DNA of 64,000 nucleotides from Comamonadaceae bacterium. Lineage in GTDB: Bacteria; Pseudomonadota; Gammaproteobacteria; Burkholderiales; Burkholderiaceae_C. Each line of letters starts with the position of its first letter. Position 1 is the stretch's first letter. The translations under genes were made by a program, and so were the position numbers. Positions 37,258-47,080 of the stretch are shown here, one piece after another. The notes beneath the pieces are model-generated. The model searched no databases. It was not told where the DNA came from and worked only from the letters and a program-made list of their open reading frames with translations. The stretch covers positions 124,001 through 188,000 of the forward strand of contig JAIXXF010000001.1 of assembly GCA_027490925.1 (NCBI GenBank). Direction: 5' to 3'.

Positions 37258-39231
37258 GTGCGTGGGGCTGTCATGGAGGTGACGTCCTCGCCACGACCCA
37301 GCGGTGGCATGCCGCCAGCCAGCGCGCACGCGGCGCTGGAAATTTCACTTGCCCGCGTCACGTGGGTGGGCCTCGCAATCACCCTCCCCTGGCTCAACCC
37401 CTTCGCCCCCGGCCCGTCGCCTGGGGTGGTGCCGTGGCTGGTGGCATTGGTGTGCGTGGCGGGCTTGCGTGCGGGGTTGCCGCTCACGCGGGCGCCGCGG
37501 GGTTGGGTGCTGGCGGCGTGGGCGTTGGCTGTTGTGGTGTGGCTCAACAGCGTGGCGGGTGCGGGGCAGAACCTGTTGACGGTGGCGGCGCTGGTCACTT
37601 TTCTGGTGGGCGCGGCGGTGGGGCGGCAGGCGGCACACCAGGAAGGGCTGCTGAAGCTGGTGATGGCGGCGTGGCTGGTGGCGGGCGGGCTCAGCGGGCT
37701 GTTGGCCCTGGTGCAATACAGCGGGTTCAGCGGGGCGTTGGCGCCGTGGGTGAACGGCACCCCGGCGGGCGAGGCGTTTGCCAACCTGCGGCAACGCAAC
37801 CAGTTCGCCACGCTGACCAGCATCGCGCTGGTGGCACTGTGTGTGGTGGTGGGGCAGGGCTGGCAGGTGGCGCCACCGCAACAGGCCGCCCAAGGCCCGC
37901 AGGCAGGCGGACAGCCAGCCTGGGGCAGGTGGGGCTTGCCCATGGGTTTGGCGGTGATGCTGGCGGTGGGCAACGCGACGTCGGCCTCGCGCACGGGGTT
38001 GGCGCAGTGGGCCTTGGTGGGCCTGCTGTTTGCGGTGTGGGGGCTGTGGCGGCAACCGGTGGTGCGGGGTGTGTGGCTGTTCGCGGCGGCGGCCTACGCG
38101 CTGGCGGTGTGGGCCCTGCCCCTGACGCTGGGCGAGGCGGCGGGCAGCCGGGGGCTGCTGGCCCGGTTGGCGGGCGAAGTGGCGGGCTGCAGCAGCCGCG
38201 CGGTGCTGTGGTCCAACGTGTGGGACCTGGTGACGCTCAGGCCGTGGTGGGGCTGGGGCTGGGGCGGGCTGGACCGCGCGCACTACCTCACCCTGTTCAG
38301 CGGCCAGCGTTTTTGCGACATCTTGGACAACGCCCACAACCTGCCCTTGCACCTGGCGGTGGAGCTGGGCCTGCCGGTCGCGGCGGCGGTGTGCGGCGCG
38401 TTCGCATGGGCGGCGTGGCGCCAGCGACCATGGCGGGCCAGCACCCCAGCTCGGCAGCTGGGCTGGGGGGTGATGGCGGTGATCGGCCTGCACAGCCTGC
38501 TGGAGTACCCGCTGTGGTACGGGCCGTTCGCGCTGGCGTTTGGTGTGGCGGTGGGGTTGGTCTGGGCCGGGCCAGCGCCGGGCATGGTGGGCCCCGCGAC
38601 GGGCACGCCTGGCGGGCCGGGCGGTGCGACCGCTGCCTTGGGGGCCGGGCAAAAAGAGGCGCTTTCAACGTTTTTTGACCGTCCTACGCCGAAATTGAAG
38701 TCAAATCGGCGTCTGGCCCTTGTCAAATCAGCCGCAACAGCTCTGTTTTTGATGGCAATGGTCGTTTGGGTCGGCTGGGACTACTGGCTGGTGAGCCAGG
38801 TGTACAAGGCCCCGGCGGAACGCCACCCGGCCTACCAGACCGACGCCCTCGCCAAAGCACGCACCACCTGGTGGTTCCGCGACCCGGTGGATTTTGCGGT
38901 GCTCACGCTCACGCCGCTGACGCGGGCCAATGCGGCCGAGGTCGCCGCGCTCGCCGACCGGCTGCTGACCTATTCGCCCGAGGCGCGGGTGATTGAAAAG
39001 CGCATCGAGGCTGCCGCGCTGTTGGGCGACGACGACGTGGCGGTGCGTCACCTGGCGCGCTACCGTGCCGCCTTCCCCGACGCCTATGCCCAATGGACAC
39101 GGGGCAACCGCGTGTTGCCCGGTCTGCTGCCAGGCCTGTTGCCCGAACAGCATCCCAACGGGCCACCCGAACAATCGCCTGATCAGGCGTCCGAACAACC
39201 GCCACCGTTCCAAGGCCCGGCACCGCGCTGA
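37258..39231 (+). CDS. PglL/Wzy_C-type O-oligosaccharyltransferase, copy 2
   Basis: This is a second 657-residue polytopic ligase. It has the same core elements (TSASRTGLAQWAL and LDNAHNLPLHLAVELGLP), a Wzy_C_2-like C-terminal region and a Pro/Gln-rich tail. It begins 10 bp after copy 1. A copy of the dispersed repeat (38701-38758) is read in frame inside the gene, giving a Lys/Arg-rich patch before a helix. A GTG at 37258 or an ATG at 37273 could be the start. Having two ligases suggests either two acceptors or two glycans. Confidence 0.83.
   Translation: MRGAVMEVTSSPRPSGGMPPASAHAALEISLARVTWVGLAITLPWLNPFAPGPSPGVVPWLVALVCVAGLRAGLPLTRAPRGWVLAAWALAVVVWLNSVAGAGQNLLTVAALVTFLVGAAVGRQAAHQEGLLKLVMAAWLVAGGLSGLLALVQYSGFSGALAPWVNGTPAGEAFANLRQRNQFATLTSIALVALCVVVGQGWQVAPPQQAAQGPQAGGQPAWGRWGLPMGLAVMLAVGNATSASRTGLAQWALVGLLFAVWGLWRQPVVRGVWLFAAAAYALAVWALPLTLGEAAGSRGLLARLAGEVAGCSSRAVLWSNVWDLVTLRPWWGWGWGGLDRAHYLTLFSGQRFCDILDNAHNLPLHLAVELGLPVAAAVCGAFAWAAWRQRPWRASTPARQLGWGVMAVIGLHSLLEYPLWYGPFALAFGVAVGLVWAGPAPGMVGPATGTPGGPGGATAALGAGQKEALSTFFDRPTPKLKSNRRLALVKSAATALFLMAMVVWVGWDYWLVSQVYKAPAERHPAYQTDALAKARTTWWFRDPVDFAVLTLTPLTRANAAEVAALADRLLTYSPEARVIEKRIEAAALLGDDDVAVRHLARYRAAFPDAYAQWTRGNRVLPGLLPGLLPEQHPNGPPEQSPDQASEQPPPFQGPAPR
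38701..38758 (+). repeat. Dispersed repeat copy 4, inside the coding sequence of ligase copy 2
   Basis: TCAAATCGGCGTCTGGCCC...CAACAGCTCTG...GATGGCAA aligns base for base over 58 positions with copy 1 at 881-939. It is the only copy within a gene, and it keeps the reading frame. Confidence 0.6.
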
Positions 39232-39273
39232 GCTGACCTGGGGTCAGGCAACGCAGGTTCTGGCCATGCAGCG

Positions 39274-39747
39274 TCAGGCGACGAAGCTGCCCGACTTGCC
39301 GCCGTGCTTTTCGGCCAGTTTCACCTCGGCCAGGGTCATGCCGCGGTCCACCGCTTTGCACATGTCGTAAATGGTCAGCAGCGCCACCGACGCGGCGGTG
39401 AGTGCCTCCATTTCCACCCCCGTCGGCCCCACGGTTTCCACCGTGGCGCTCACGTGCACGGCTGGGGGGGCGTGGTCCAGCGTGAAGTCGATCGCCACGC
39501 GGGTCAGCGCCAGCGGGTGGCACAGCGGGATCAGGTCGCTGGTTTTTTTCGCCGCCTGAATGCCTGCGATGCGGGCGATGCCCAGCACGTCGCCCTTTTT
39601 GGCGCTGCCGCCTTCGATGATGGCCAGCGTTTCTGGCAACATCTCAATGCGTCCCCGCGCGATGGCGATGCGGTGGGTGGCGGCCTTGCCCGCCACGTCC
39701 ACCATGTGGGCCAGGCCTTGGCTGTCGAAGTGGGTGAGTGCGCTCAT
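39274..39747 (-). CDS. moaC: Cyclic pyranopterin monophosphate synthase MoaC
   Basis: MoaC, with MoaA, converts GTP to cyclic pyranopterin monophosphate, the first step of molybdenum cofactor synthesis. The 157-residue protein has [35 protein letters not shown] and [10 protein letters not shown], all active-site segments. It would supply the cofactor for IorAB at 14 kb. It is inserted between the ligase and tfpX genes on the opposite strand. Confidence 0.96.
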   Translation of the reverse strand: MSALTHFDSQGLAHMVDVAGKAATHRIAIARGRIEMLPETLAIIEGGSAKKGDVLGIARIAGIQAAKKTSDLIPLCHPLALTRVAIDFTLDHAPPAVHVSATVETVGPTGVEMEALTAASVALLTIYDMCKAVDRGMTLAEVKLAEKHGGKSGSFVA

Positions 39748-39814
39748 GGTGTTGAAAAATCCGGTGTGAATGCAAACTGACGGGTTTGTCTTGAACTGAA
39801 AGGATCATAGGGCC

Positions 39815-40573
39815 ATGCTGCATTGGCAAGAGCGGTTGCGCGCCGCGGGCATTCACCTCCTCATCAGCCTGTTGCTGGCCGCCCTGGCGGGCGCCTTGGT
39901 GTTTGGCCTGTGGTACCCCTACCCCTACCGCGAGATCTCGGGCGGGCGCGAACTGTTCCTGCTGGTGGTGGCGGTGGACGTGGTGATGGGCCCGCTGATC
40001 ACGCTGGCCGTCTTCAACCGCGCCAAGCCCCGCCGCGAACTGCGGCGCGACCTGGCGATCGTCGGCCTGCTGCAGTTGGCGGCGTTGGTCTACGGCCTGT
40101 GGACGGTGTCGGTGGCGCGGCCGGTGCACCTGGTATTCGAGTACAAGCTGTTCCGCGTGGTGCACGCGATCGACGTCGCGCCCGACGCGCTGCCCCAGGC
40201 CCCCGCCGATTTGCGCCGCCTGCCGCTGCTTGGCCCCCGCACCGTGTCGCTGAGGCCCTTCACCAGTGGGCAAGAACAAATGGACGCGACGCTGGCCGCC
40301 CTTTCGGGGGACAGCCTGAGCGCCCAGCCGCGTTTGTGGCAACCTTACGAGGCCGCCCGGGCCGAAGTGCTGAAAGAAGCCAAGCCGATGGCGGAACTGG
40401 TGGCACGCTTCCCGGCTCAAATCGAAGCCATACAGAGCGCGGTGGCCCGCACCGGCCGCCCGTTGGACCGGCTGGTGTACCTGCCCATGGTGGGCCGCAG
40501 CGCCGCCTGGACCGTGCTGCTTGACCCCGACAACGCCCGCGTGCTGGGCTTTTTGCCCCTGGACCCATTTTGA
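39815..40573 (+). CDS. TfpX/TfpZ family type IV pilin accessory protein
   Basis: This 252-residue membrane protein has about four N-terminal helices (residues 10-30, 47-65, 85-105 and a border segment near 115). It carries the family phrases LWYPYPYREISGG, VDVVMGPLITLAVFN and EYKLFRVVHAIDV, and a C-terminal soluble part. TfpX/TfpZ-type proteins assist specific pilins in Pseudomonas and relatives. The gene lies downstream of the pilin/ligase block, interrupted by moaC on the other strand. It overlaps the next gene by 4 bp. Confidence 0.87.
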   Translation: MLHWQERLRAAGIHLLISLLLAALAGALVFGLWYPYPYREISGGRELFLLVVAVDVVMGPLITLAVFNRAKPRRELRRDLAIVGLLQLAALVYGLWTVSVARPVHLVFEYKLFRVVHAIDVAPDALPQAPADLRRLPLLGPRTVSLRPFTSGQEQMDATLAALSGDSLSAQPRLWQPYEAARAEVLKEAKPMAELVARFPAQIEAIQSAVARTGRPLDRLVYLPMVGRSAAWTVLLDPDNARVLGFLPLDPF

Positions 40574-42333
40574 CCCTGCCACCCGCGCCCCTGCCTCAAC
40601 AACGGCCCCCACGGGCCGCAGCCCTCGTCAAAAAAGGGTTGGCAGCCCTGCTGTTGGTCGCCAACGGGCTGGCGCCGCTGGGTGCGCAGTCGTCCCTGCC
40701 CGCGCTGGGCGACGGCAGCGAGATGACGGCCAGCGCCGAACGCCGTTTGGGCGACCGCATCGCCCGCGAGATCTACCGCGACCCCGACTACCTGGACGAC
40801 CCGCTGCTGGTGGAGTACCTGCAAGCGATTTGGCAGCAGCTGATGGTGGCGTCCCGCGCGCGCGGCGAGCTCAGCCCCGAGCTGGAAGAGCGCTTCGCCT
40901 GGGAGGTGTTTTTGGCGCGCGACCGCAGCGTGAACGCGTTTGCGCTGCCAGGCGGCTACTTTGGCGTGCACCTCGGGCTGATCGGCCTGGTCACCACGCG
41001 TGACGAACTGGCGTCGGTGCTGGGGCACGAGATGAGCCACGTGACGCAACGGCACATCGCCCGCTTGATCGCCCGGCAGGGCCAGCAAACGCCGTGGCTG
41101 ATTGGCGCGCTGATCTTGGGCGCGTTGGCCGCCAGCAAAAACCCCGACGCCGCCAACGCGCTGATTCTGGGCGGCCAGGGCGTGGCGATCCAGAACCAAC
41201 TCAACTTTTCTCGCGACATGGAGCGCGAGGCCGACCGCGTGGGGTACGCCGTCATGACGGCCGCCGGTTTCGAGGGCGAAGGCTTTGCCAGCATGTTCGG
41301 CAAGCTGCAGCAGGCCAACCGCATCAACGACAACGGTGCCTTCCCCTACCTGCGCAGCCACCCGCTCACCACCGAACGCATCGCCGACGTGCAGGCCCGC
41401 CAGCAGCTGGCCGCGCCCAGCCGCCGCAACGGCCCGCCCGACCTGGTGCACCCCATGATGGCCGCCCGCGCCCGCGTGCTGGCCGCGCCCGGCGTGGACG
41501 CATTGCGCAGCTGGGTCAAAGAGGCCGAACTCGCCAGCAACGGCCCCGCCGCCACCAGCAAATCCGACGCCCTGGGCGCGCACAGCGCCAGCCAGCGCCG
41601 GGTGGGTGTGCTCTACGCCGCCGCACTGGCCGCGGCCAAGCTGCGCGATGGGCCCAGCGCCCGCGCACAGGCCAACCGCCTCACGCCCCTGGTGGCGGCC
41701 GATGCCGACGCGCAGCGGGTGGTGCAACTGCTGCAGGCCGAGATCGCGCTGCTGTCTGGCCAACCGATCCAGGCGCTGCAGACCTTGCAGGCCCTGCCGG
41801 TGGACAGCGCCGTGGCCGTGGCCGGGCCAGCGTCCGCGTGGGCGAATGGGGGCGGTGCAGGTGGTGGCTCAGGTGGCGTTGGAGGCGTTGGAGGCGTGGG
41901 GGGCAGCGCATCTAACGCTGGCAGCCGCGCCGGGTGGGTGGCCTACCCCACCCGGGGCCGCGCCGAGCTCATGCTTCTGGCCCAGGCGCGCCTGGCCGCG
42001 CCCACGCCCGCTGGCTTGGGCGAGGTGGCGCAGCGGCTGCAAACCTGGGTCAGCGTTTACGCCAAAGACGCTCAGGCGTGGACGCAGCTGTCGTCGGTGC
42101 AGGCCGCGCTGGGGCAGACGGTGCAGGCGGCCCGCTCGTCGGCCGAGTCGCGCGCTGCGCAGCTCGATTACCCCGGCGCGCTGGACCGCATGAAGGCCGC
42201 GCAACAACAGCTGCGGCAGCTCCCGCAGCGCAACGGCAATGACCACATCGAGGCCAGCATCGTCGACCAGCGCACCCGCGAGTTGCAGGCGCAGGTCAAT
42301 GAGTTAGCGCGGGAAAAGGCGCTCGAGCGCTGA
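40570..42333 (+). CDS. M48 family metalloprotease with TPR-like region (BepA/YfgC-like)
   Basis: This 587-residue exported zinc protease has a signal peptide (about residues 20-40), a zinc motif HEMSH near 153 and a third ligand in EREAD near 219. The C-terminal half is helical and TPR-like, as in BepA, which handles outer-membrane assembly (LptD, BAM). A glycine-rich linker encoded by a 9-bp tandem repeat lies near residue 430. The TTG start overlaps the tfpX stop as TTGA; no better start is visible. The 3' end overlaps the holin-like gene on the other strand by 30 bp. Confidence 0.9.
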   Translation: MTLPPAPLPQQRPPRAAALVKKGLAALLLVANGLAPLGAQSSLPALGDGSEMTASAERRLGDRIAREIYRDPDYLDDPLLVEYLQAIWQQLMVASRARGELSPELEERFAWEVFLARDRSVNAFALPGGYFGVHLGLIGLVTTRDELASVLGHEMSHVTQRHIARLIARQGQQTPWLIGALILGALAASKNPDAANALILGGQGVAIQNQLNFSRDMEREADRVGYAVMTAAGFEGEGFASMFGKLQQANRINDNGAFPYLRSHPLTTERIADVQARQQLAAPSRRNGPPDLVHPMMAARARVLAAPGVDALRSWVKEAELASNGPAATSKSDALGAHSASQRRVGVLYAAALAAAKLRDGPSARAQANRLTPLVAADADAQRVVQLLQAEIALLSGQPIQALQTLQALPVDSAVAVAGPASAWANGGGAGGGSGGVGGVGGVGGSASNAGSRAGWVAYPTRGRAELMLLAQARLAAPTPAGLGEVAQRLQTWVSVYAKDAQAWTQLSSVQAALGQTVQAARSSAESRAAQLDYPGALDRMKAAQQQLRQLPQRNGNDHIEASIVDQRTRELQAQVNELAREKALER

Positions 42334-42654
42334 TTCGATCACCAGCCCCAGCACCGAGTAAACCAGCGAGCCGACCAGCGCGGCCCAAAAGCCGCTGACC
42401 TGAAAGCCATCCAACAGGCCCGAGGCGGCCCAGAACATCAGCGCGTTGATGACGAACAGGAACAGGCCCAGTGTGATCAGCGTGACCGGGAAGGTCAGCA
42501 CCACCAGCACCGGGCGCAGCACCACGTTGAACAGCCCGATCACCGCTGCGGCCAGCAGGGCCGAGGTGAAACTGGCCACCTGAACGCCGCTGAACAAGTG
42601 GGCCACGGCAAGCAGGGCGGCCGCGCTGAGCAGCCATTGGAGAATCGGTTTCAT
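42304..42654 (-). CDS. Phage holin family 4 / YvlD-like membrane protein
   Basis: This 116-residue protein has four hydrophobic helices and the family pattern FNVVLRPVLVVLTFPVTLITLG in the middle, ending with IESALERLFPR. It is the chromosomal family called phage holin 4_2 or DUF360, and no phage genes are near. Its role is unknown (envelope stress in some bacteria). The ATG at 42654 is chosen because family members start MKPIL. Confidence 0.88.
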   Translation of the reverse strand: MKPILQWLLSAAALLAVAHLFSGVQVASFTSALLAAAVIGLFNVVLRPVLVVLTFPVTLITLGLFLFVINALMFWAASGLLDGFQVSGFWAALVGSLVYSVLGLVIESALERLFPR

Positions 42655-42736
42655 GGGCGGCAAGGTCGGGACGGTGGGGTGGCATTCAGCTTACCACCCC
42701 CGCACGGCGCGGCCCCGGGGCTATCATCGAGGCCCT

Positions 42737-43144
42737 ATGCCCGGCATCCACATCACCGACATCGAGGCCGCCATCAACCACTGGCGGCAACGCTCGCCGT
42801 CGCCCGATGGCATCACCCTTGCGCCGGAGCTGCGGGCGCTGGCCGAGGTCTATGCGCTGATGATCTACCACCGCGAAGACGAGGCCGACGAGGCGAGCTT
42901 CCCCGCCCGGGCGCGCGAAGCCTGGCTGGCCTGGTACCACACCACACCCGACACCCCGTGCATCGCGATCTGCTCCACCAGCCAGGGCGACGACTGGTGC
43001 AAGGGCTGCGGCCGCAGCTTTGCCGAGGTGCAGCACTGGCCCGAAATGACCCCCGCCGCCAAGCGCGCCACCTGGCGCCGCATCACCCTCCAGGCCGACG
43101 CCTGGCGCTTCAACCGCTACGCCGAGCGCGCGGCGGAAAAATGA
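42737..43144 (+). CDS. DUF3717-DUF1289 domain protein
   Basis: This 135-residue protein has an N-terminal DUF3717 helical part (ITDIEAAINHWRQRSP) and a C-terminal DUF1289 cysteine domain with four Cys (PCIAICST...WCKGCGRSF), which probably binds a metal or an iron-sulphur cluster. The function is unknown. It is typical of Burkholderiales. The ATG is placed 83 bp from the divergent holin-like gene. Confidence 0.85.
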   Translation: MPGIHITDIEAAINHWRQRSPSPDGITLAPELRALAEVYALMIYHREDEADEASFPARAREAWLAWYHTTPDTPCIAICSTSQGDDWCKGCGRSFAEVQHWPEMTPAAKRATWRRITLQADAWRFNRYAERAAEK

Positions 43145-43250
43145 GCGGCATGCCGCCTCGCCACCGTTACTCCGCCGGGTTGTCCCAAAGAAAAATGCAG
43201 CCCGCTCGCACGGCAATGCGCAACACACCGTGCGCGCACGCGGTGGCCCC

Positions 43251-43556
43251 ATGAAACGCCTGTGCCAAGCGCCCAACCTGGCCTTGGCCATGCTGTGGGC
43301 CGACACGCTGCGCGAAGCCGGTGTAGACGTTTCTGTGCAAAGGCAGTTTCTGGTGGGTGTGGCGGGCGAGTTGCCACCCGACCAGTGCCTGCCGGAACTC
43401 TGGTTGCGCCACAGCGAGCAACTGGCCTGGGCCCAAGCCCTGCTGGACGACCTGCAGCATGTGCCGCAGCGCGACTGGCGCTGTGCCTGCGGCGAGCGGG
43501 TGGAAGGCGGCTTTGAGCAGTGCTGGTCTTGCGGGGCGCTGATGCCTGTGCCGTAG
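43251..43556 (+). CDS. DUF2007-like small protein with C-terminal zinc ribbon
   Basis: This 101-residue protein has an N-terminal alpha/beta fold similar to DUF2007/GlnB-like putative signal-transducing proteins (PNLALAMLWADTLREAGVDV) and a C-terminal zinc ribbon (WRCACGE...CWSCG). The function is unknown. The ATG at 43251 is preferred to an in-frame GTG-type start at 43230. It follows the DUF3717 gene by 106 bp. Confidence 0.75.
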   Translation: MKRLCQAPNLALAMLWADTLREAGVDVSVQRQFLVGVAGELPPDQCLPELWLRHSEQLAWAQALLDDLQHVPQRDWRCACGERVEGGFEQCWSCGALMPVP

Positions 43557-43569
43557 CGCCGAACCGCCA

Positions 43570-43627
43570 ATTTGCTATGTTGGTTGTAGCAACTCAGCAA
43601 GGACTGGCGTGGGCTATTGGCCTAAAA
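43570..43627 (-). repeat. Dispersed Comamonadaceae-type intergenic repeat, copy 5
   Basis: On the minus strand: TTTTAGGCCAATAGCCCACGCC, then GTTGCTACAACCAACATAGCAAATTG. Both halves match the other copies, especially copy 3. It separates two convergent genes. The rest of the gap to 43753 is AT-richer and empty. Confidence 0.55.
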
Positions 43628-43753
43628 GCCTCTCAATATGCAAAAAGTCGCCGCACGGCCTTAAAAAAAGCCGGAAAGTGAAAGAAAAAAGTGGATGAAC
43701 CCAAGCGCACGGTTCAGGTACGGTTCAGGGGGGGCAGGTGCGGCTCACTGGGT

Positions 43754-44314
43754 TCACAGCCATCTCACGGGCTCGATGTCCACGCTGCGTTGACCGTCGC
43801 CCAAGGTGAGGGTGTTTTCCTGTACCGTGGCCTGCAGCTGCATGCTGCGCTGGGCCAGCGCCGCCAGGGCCTGCGATGCCTCGGTGGGCACGCGCCAGAC
43901 CTGCAGGTTTTTGGGCCGGGTGAGTTTGGTCTGAATGCCGCGCCACCAGACCTCGGACGCGGACGAAAAGCAGTACAGCATCACCTCGTCGGCCTTGTTG
44001 CAGGCTTTCATCAGCGGCTTGTCTTCGGGCTGGCCGACCTCGATCCACAGCCGGTGGCGGCCGGTGAAGTCGATGAGTGACACGTCGGGGTCATCCGGGT
44101 TGGACAGGCCCGCGCCAAAGGCCAGCGTGCCGTCGCCGTTGCAGACGCTGTTCAGCTTGTGCGCGTTCAGTGCCAGCGCCACCAGCCGCACCATCATGCG
44201 CTCGTCGGTCTCGCTTGGGTGGCGGGCCAGGGTCAGGGCGTGGTCGGCGTAGTGGCCGTGGTCAATGTCGGCGATCTGCAGGTTCGCCTTGAAGATGGTG
44301 GATTTGAGGGCCAT
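43754..44314 (-). CDS. yaeQ: YaeQ family protein
   Basis: This 186-residue protein has the YaeQ pattern: MALKSTIFKANLQIADIDHGHYADH, HPSETDERMMVRLVALAL, WIEVGQPEDKPLMKAC and a nuclease-like VWWRGI segment. The fold is related to PD-(D/E)XK nucleases, but its role is unclear. The start at 44314 fits the family; the frame extends upstream into sequence without homology. It is 85 bp downstream of purB on the same strand. Confidence 0.92.
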   Translation of the reverse strand: MALKSTIFKANLQIADIDHGHYADHALTLARHPSETDERMMVRLVALALNAHKLNSVCNGDGTLAFGAGLSNPDDPDVSLIDFTGRHRLWIEVGQPEDKPLMKACNKADEVMLYCFSSASEVWWRGIQTKLTRPKNLQVWRVPTEASQALAALAQRSMQLQATVQENTLTLGDGQRSVDIEPVRWL

Positions 44315-44399
44315 CAGATTCGCCGCCGGGCCGCCCCATGGCGAATCAACCCCCCGGGGGGGCAGCGGCGACACAGCGTGCGGCGCGTGGGGGCCATGA

Positions 44400-45800
<1,401 letters not shown>

Positions 45801-45870
45801 TCATGCCCAGCCCGTGCGGCGGCGGGGCTGGCTAGAATCGTTGCGACACGCATCAGCAAGCACCCGCACC

Positions 45871-46491
45871 ATGAAATTGATCGGATCGTTGGCCAGTCCT
45901 TACGTGCGCAAAGTGCGCGTGGTGATGGCCGAGAAAAAGCTCGACTACCAGTTCGTCACCGAAGACGTGTGGGCCGCCAACACCACCATCGCCAGCGCCA
46001 ACCCGCTGGGCAAGGTGCCGTGCCTGGTGATGGAAGGGGGCGAAGCGGTGTTTGACTCGCGGGTGATCGTCGAATACCTGGACACCTTGTCGCCGGTCGG
46101 CAAGCTCATCCCGCCCAGCGGCCGCGAGCGCGCCGAAGTCAAGACCTGGGAAGCCTTGGCCGACGGGCTGGTGGACGCCGCCATCCTGGCCCGGCTGGAG
46201 GCCACCTGGCCTGGCCGCGCCCAGGGCGAGCGCAGTCAGGCCTGGATCGACCGGCACATGGCCAAGGTGGACACCGCCCTGCAGGCCATGGGCCGCGGCC
46301 TGGGCGACAAGCCGTATTGCAGCGGCATCCACCTGAGCCTGTCCGACATCGCCGTCGGCTGCGCACTGCTGTGGCTGGAATTCCGCTTTCCCCAGGTCGG
46401 CTGGCGCGCCGCCCACCCCAACCTCGACAAGCTGGTGGACAAGCTCAGCCAGCGCCCCAGCTTCACCGACACCGTGCCGGTCGTTGCCTGA
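45871..46491 (+). CDS. Glutathione S-transferase family protein
   Basis: This 206-residue protein has an N-terminal thioredoxin fold (KLIGSLASPYVRKVRVVMAEKKL, with Ser and Tyr candidates near residue 9) and the cis-proline segment NPLGKVPCLV. The glutathione-binding FDSRVIVEYL and an all-helical C-terminal domain follow. The SPYVRK start is typical of the YfcF/stringent-starvation-like bacterial GSTs. The substrate is unknown. Its stop codon runs directly into a 26-bp tandem repeat. Confidence 0.9.
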   Translation: MKLIGSLASPYVRKVRVVMAEKKLDYQFVTEDVWAANTTIASANPLGKVPCLVMEGGEAVFDSRVIVEYLDTLSPVGKLIPPSGRERAEVKTWEALADGLVDAAILARLEATWPGRAQGERSQAWIDRHMAKVDTALQAMGRGLGDKPYCSGIHLSLSDIAVGCALLWLEFRFPQVGWRAAHPNLDKLVDKLSQRPSFTDTVPVVA

Positions 46492-46594
46492 GGCACAAAG
46501 TGCCGGACGCCAAGCAAGGCACGAAGTGCCAGACGCCAAGCAAGGCACAAAGAGCCGAGCGTCAGGTAAGTCACAAAGTGCCGAACGCCATGTG
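46491..46594 (+). repeat. Tandem repeat, 4 x 26 bp, after the GST gene
   Basis: Four consecutive 26-bp units start AGGCACAAAGTGCC and differ at a few positions. All but the degenerate third and fourth units contain the small hairpin GGCAC-AAA/GAA-GTGCC. A fifth partial unit (AGGCGCACC) follows. Confidence 0.85.
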
Positions 46595-47040
46595 AGGCGC
46601 ACCGTACCGGTCACGGCCTGACGCCGCGCCGGGGCGAACCCCGGCCCACGTTGGCGGCGGGTGCGCGACCCAGCGGTTTGGCGCACCGTGGTGCGGCCGC
46701 AGCGTGCGGCACCAGCCCCCGCTGCAGGCTGCGGTCCTTTGGGTGCCCACCCTGTGCGACCCACTTCCCGCCCCAGCGGCCCCACTGCGTTCTCACCCCC
46801 CCATGCCATGGACAAAACCCGCTGGGTTGCTGGGTCACTGCCCTGGCGTGGTTTTTTGGGGTTTTCCGGCCCTTGGGGCCTTTTTGTTCTCCCGAGACCG
46901 GTTATTAACCAAATCACCTGTCAGCCCTTGCTGCGATTGACCGGGGTGCTATCGTTTTCATGCCTCAGCTGGTCTCTTAGATGCCTGTGAGCCGCTGAAA
47001 CCCGCCTCGCCGAGGCGTGAAGCGGGGCTCGATTGAAATA
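46595..47040. other. Non-coding stretch between the tandem repeat and the Rrf2 promoter
   Basis: I see no supportable gene in these 446 bp. The open frames here are short, arginine/proline-rich and have no ribosome-binding sites. The last ~100 bp are AT-richer (GGTTATTAACC near 46900) and may hold further regulation of the rrf2 gene. Confidence 0.45.
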
Positions 47041-47074
47041 TTTGTCTTGGACAAACTCGCAAACGCGGTATATT
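47041..47074 (+). promoter_or_regulatory. Promoter and operator of the Rrf2-HiPIP cluster
   Basis: A -35 TTGGAC (47047-47052), a 16-bp spacer and a -10 TATATT (47069-47074) form a good sigma-70 promoter. A perfect palindrome TTTGTC-TTG-GACAAA (47041-47055) overlaps the -35. The predicted start of transcription is at about 47081, the start codon itself. Fourteen bases of this site recur upstream of the LitR-like gene. Confidence 0.7.
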
Positions 47075-47080
47075 TTGTCC

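Noticed and set aside
42304-42654. Phage holin as evidence of a prophage
   Set aside because: The family is a chromosomal membrane-protein family with a misleading name, and no phage structural, integrase or lysis gene is near.
46491-46594. 26-bp units as a possible CRISPR array
   Set aside because: The units are directly adjacent with no spacers, so they are ordinary tandem repeats.
46595-46990. Several short open frames on both strands
   Set aside because: They are Arg/Pro-rich, overlap each other and have no ribosome-binding sites or similarity to known families.
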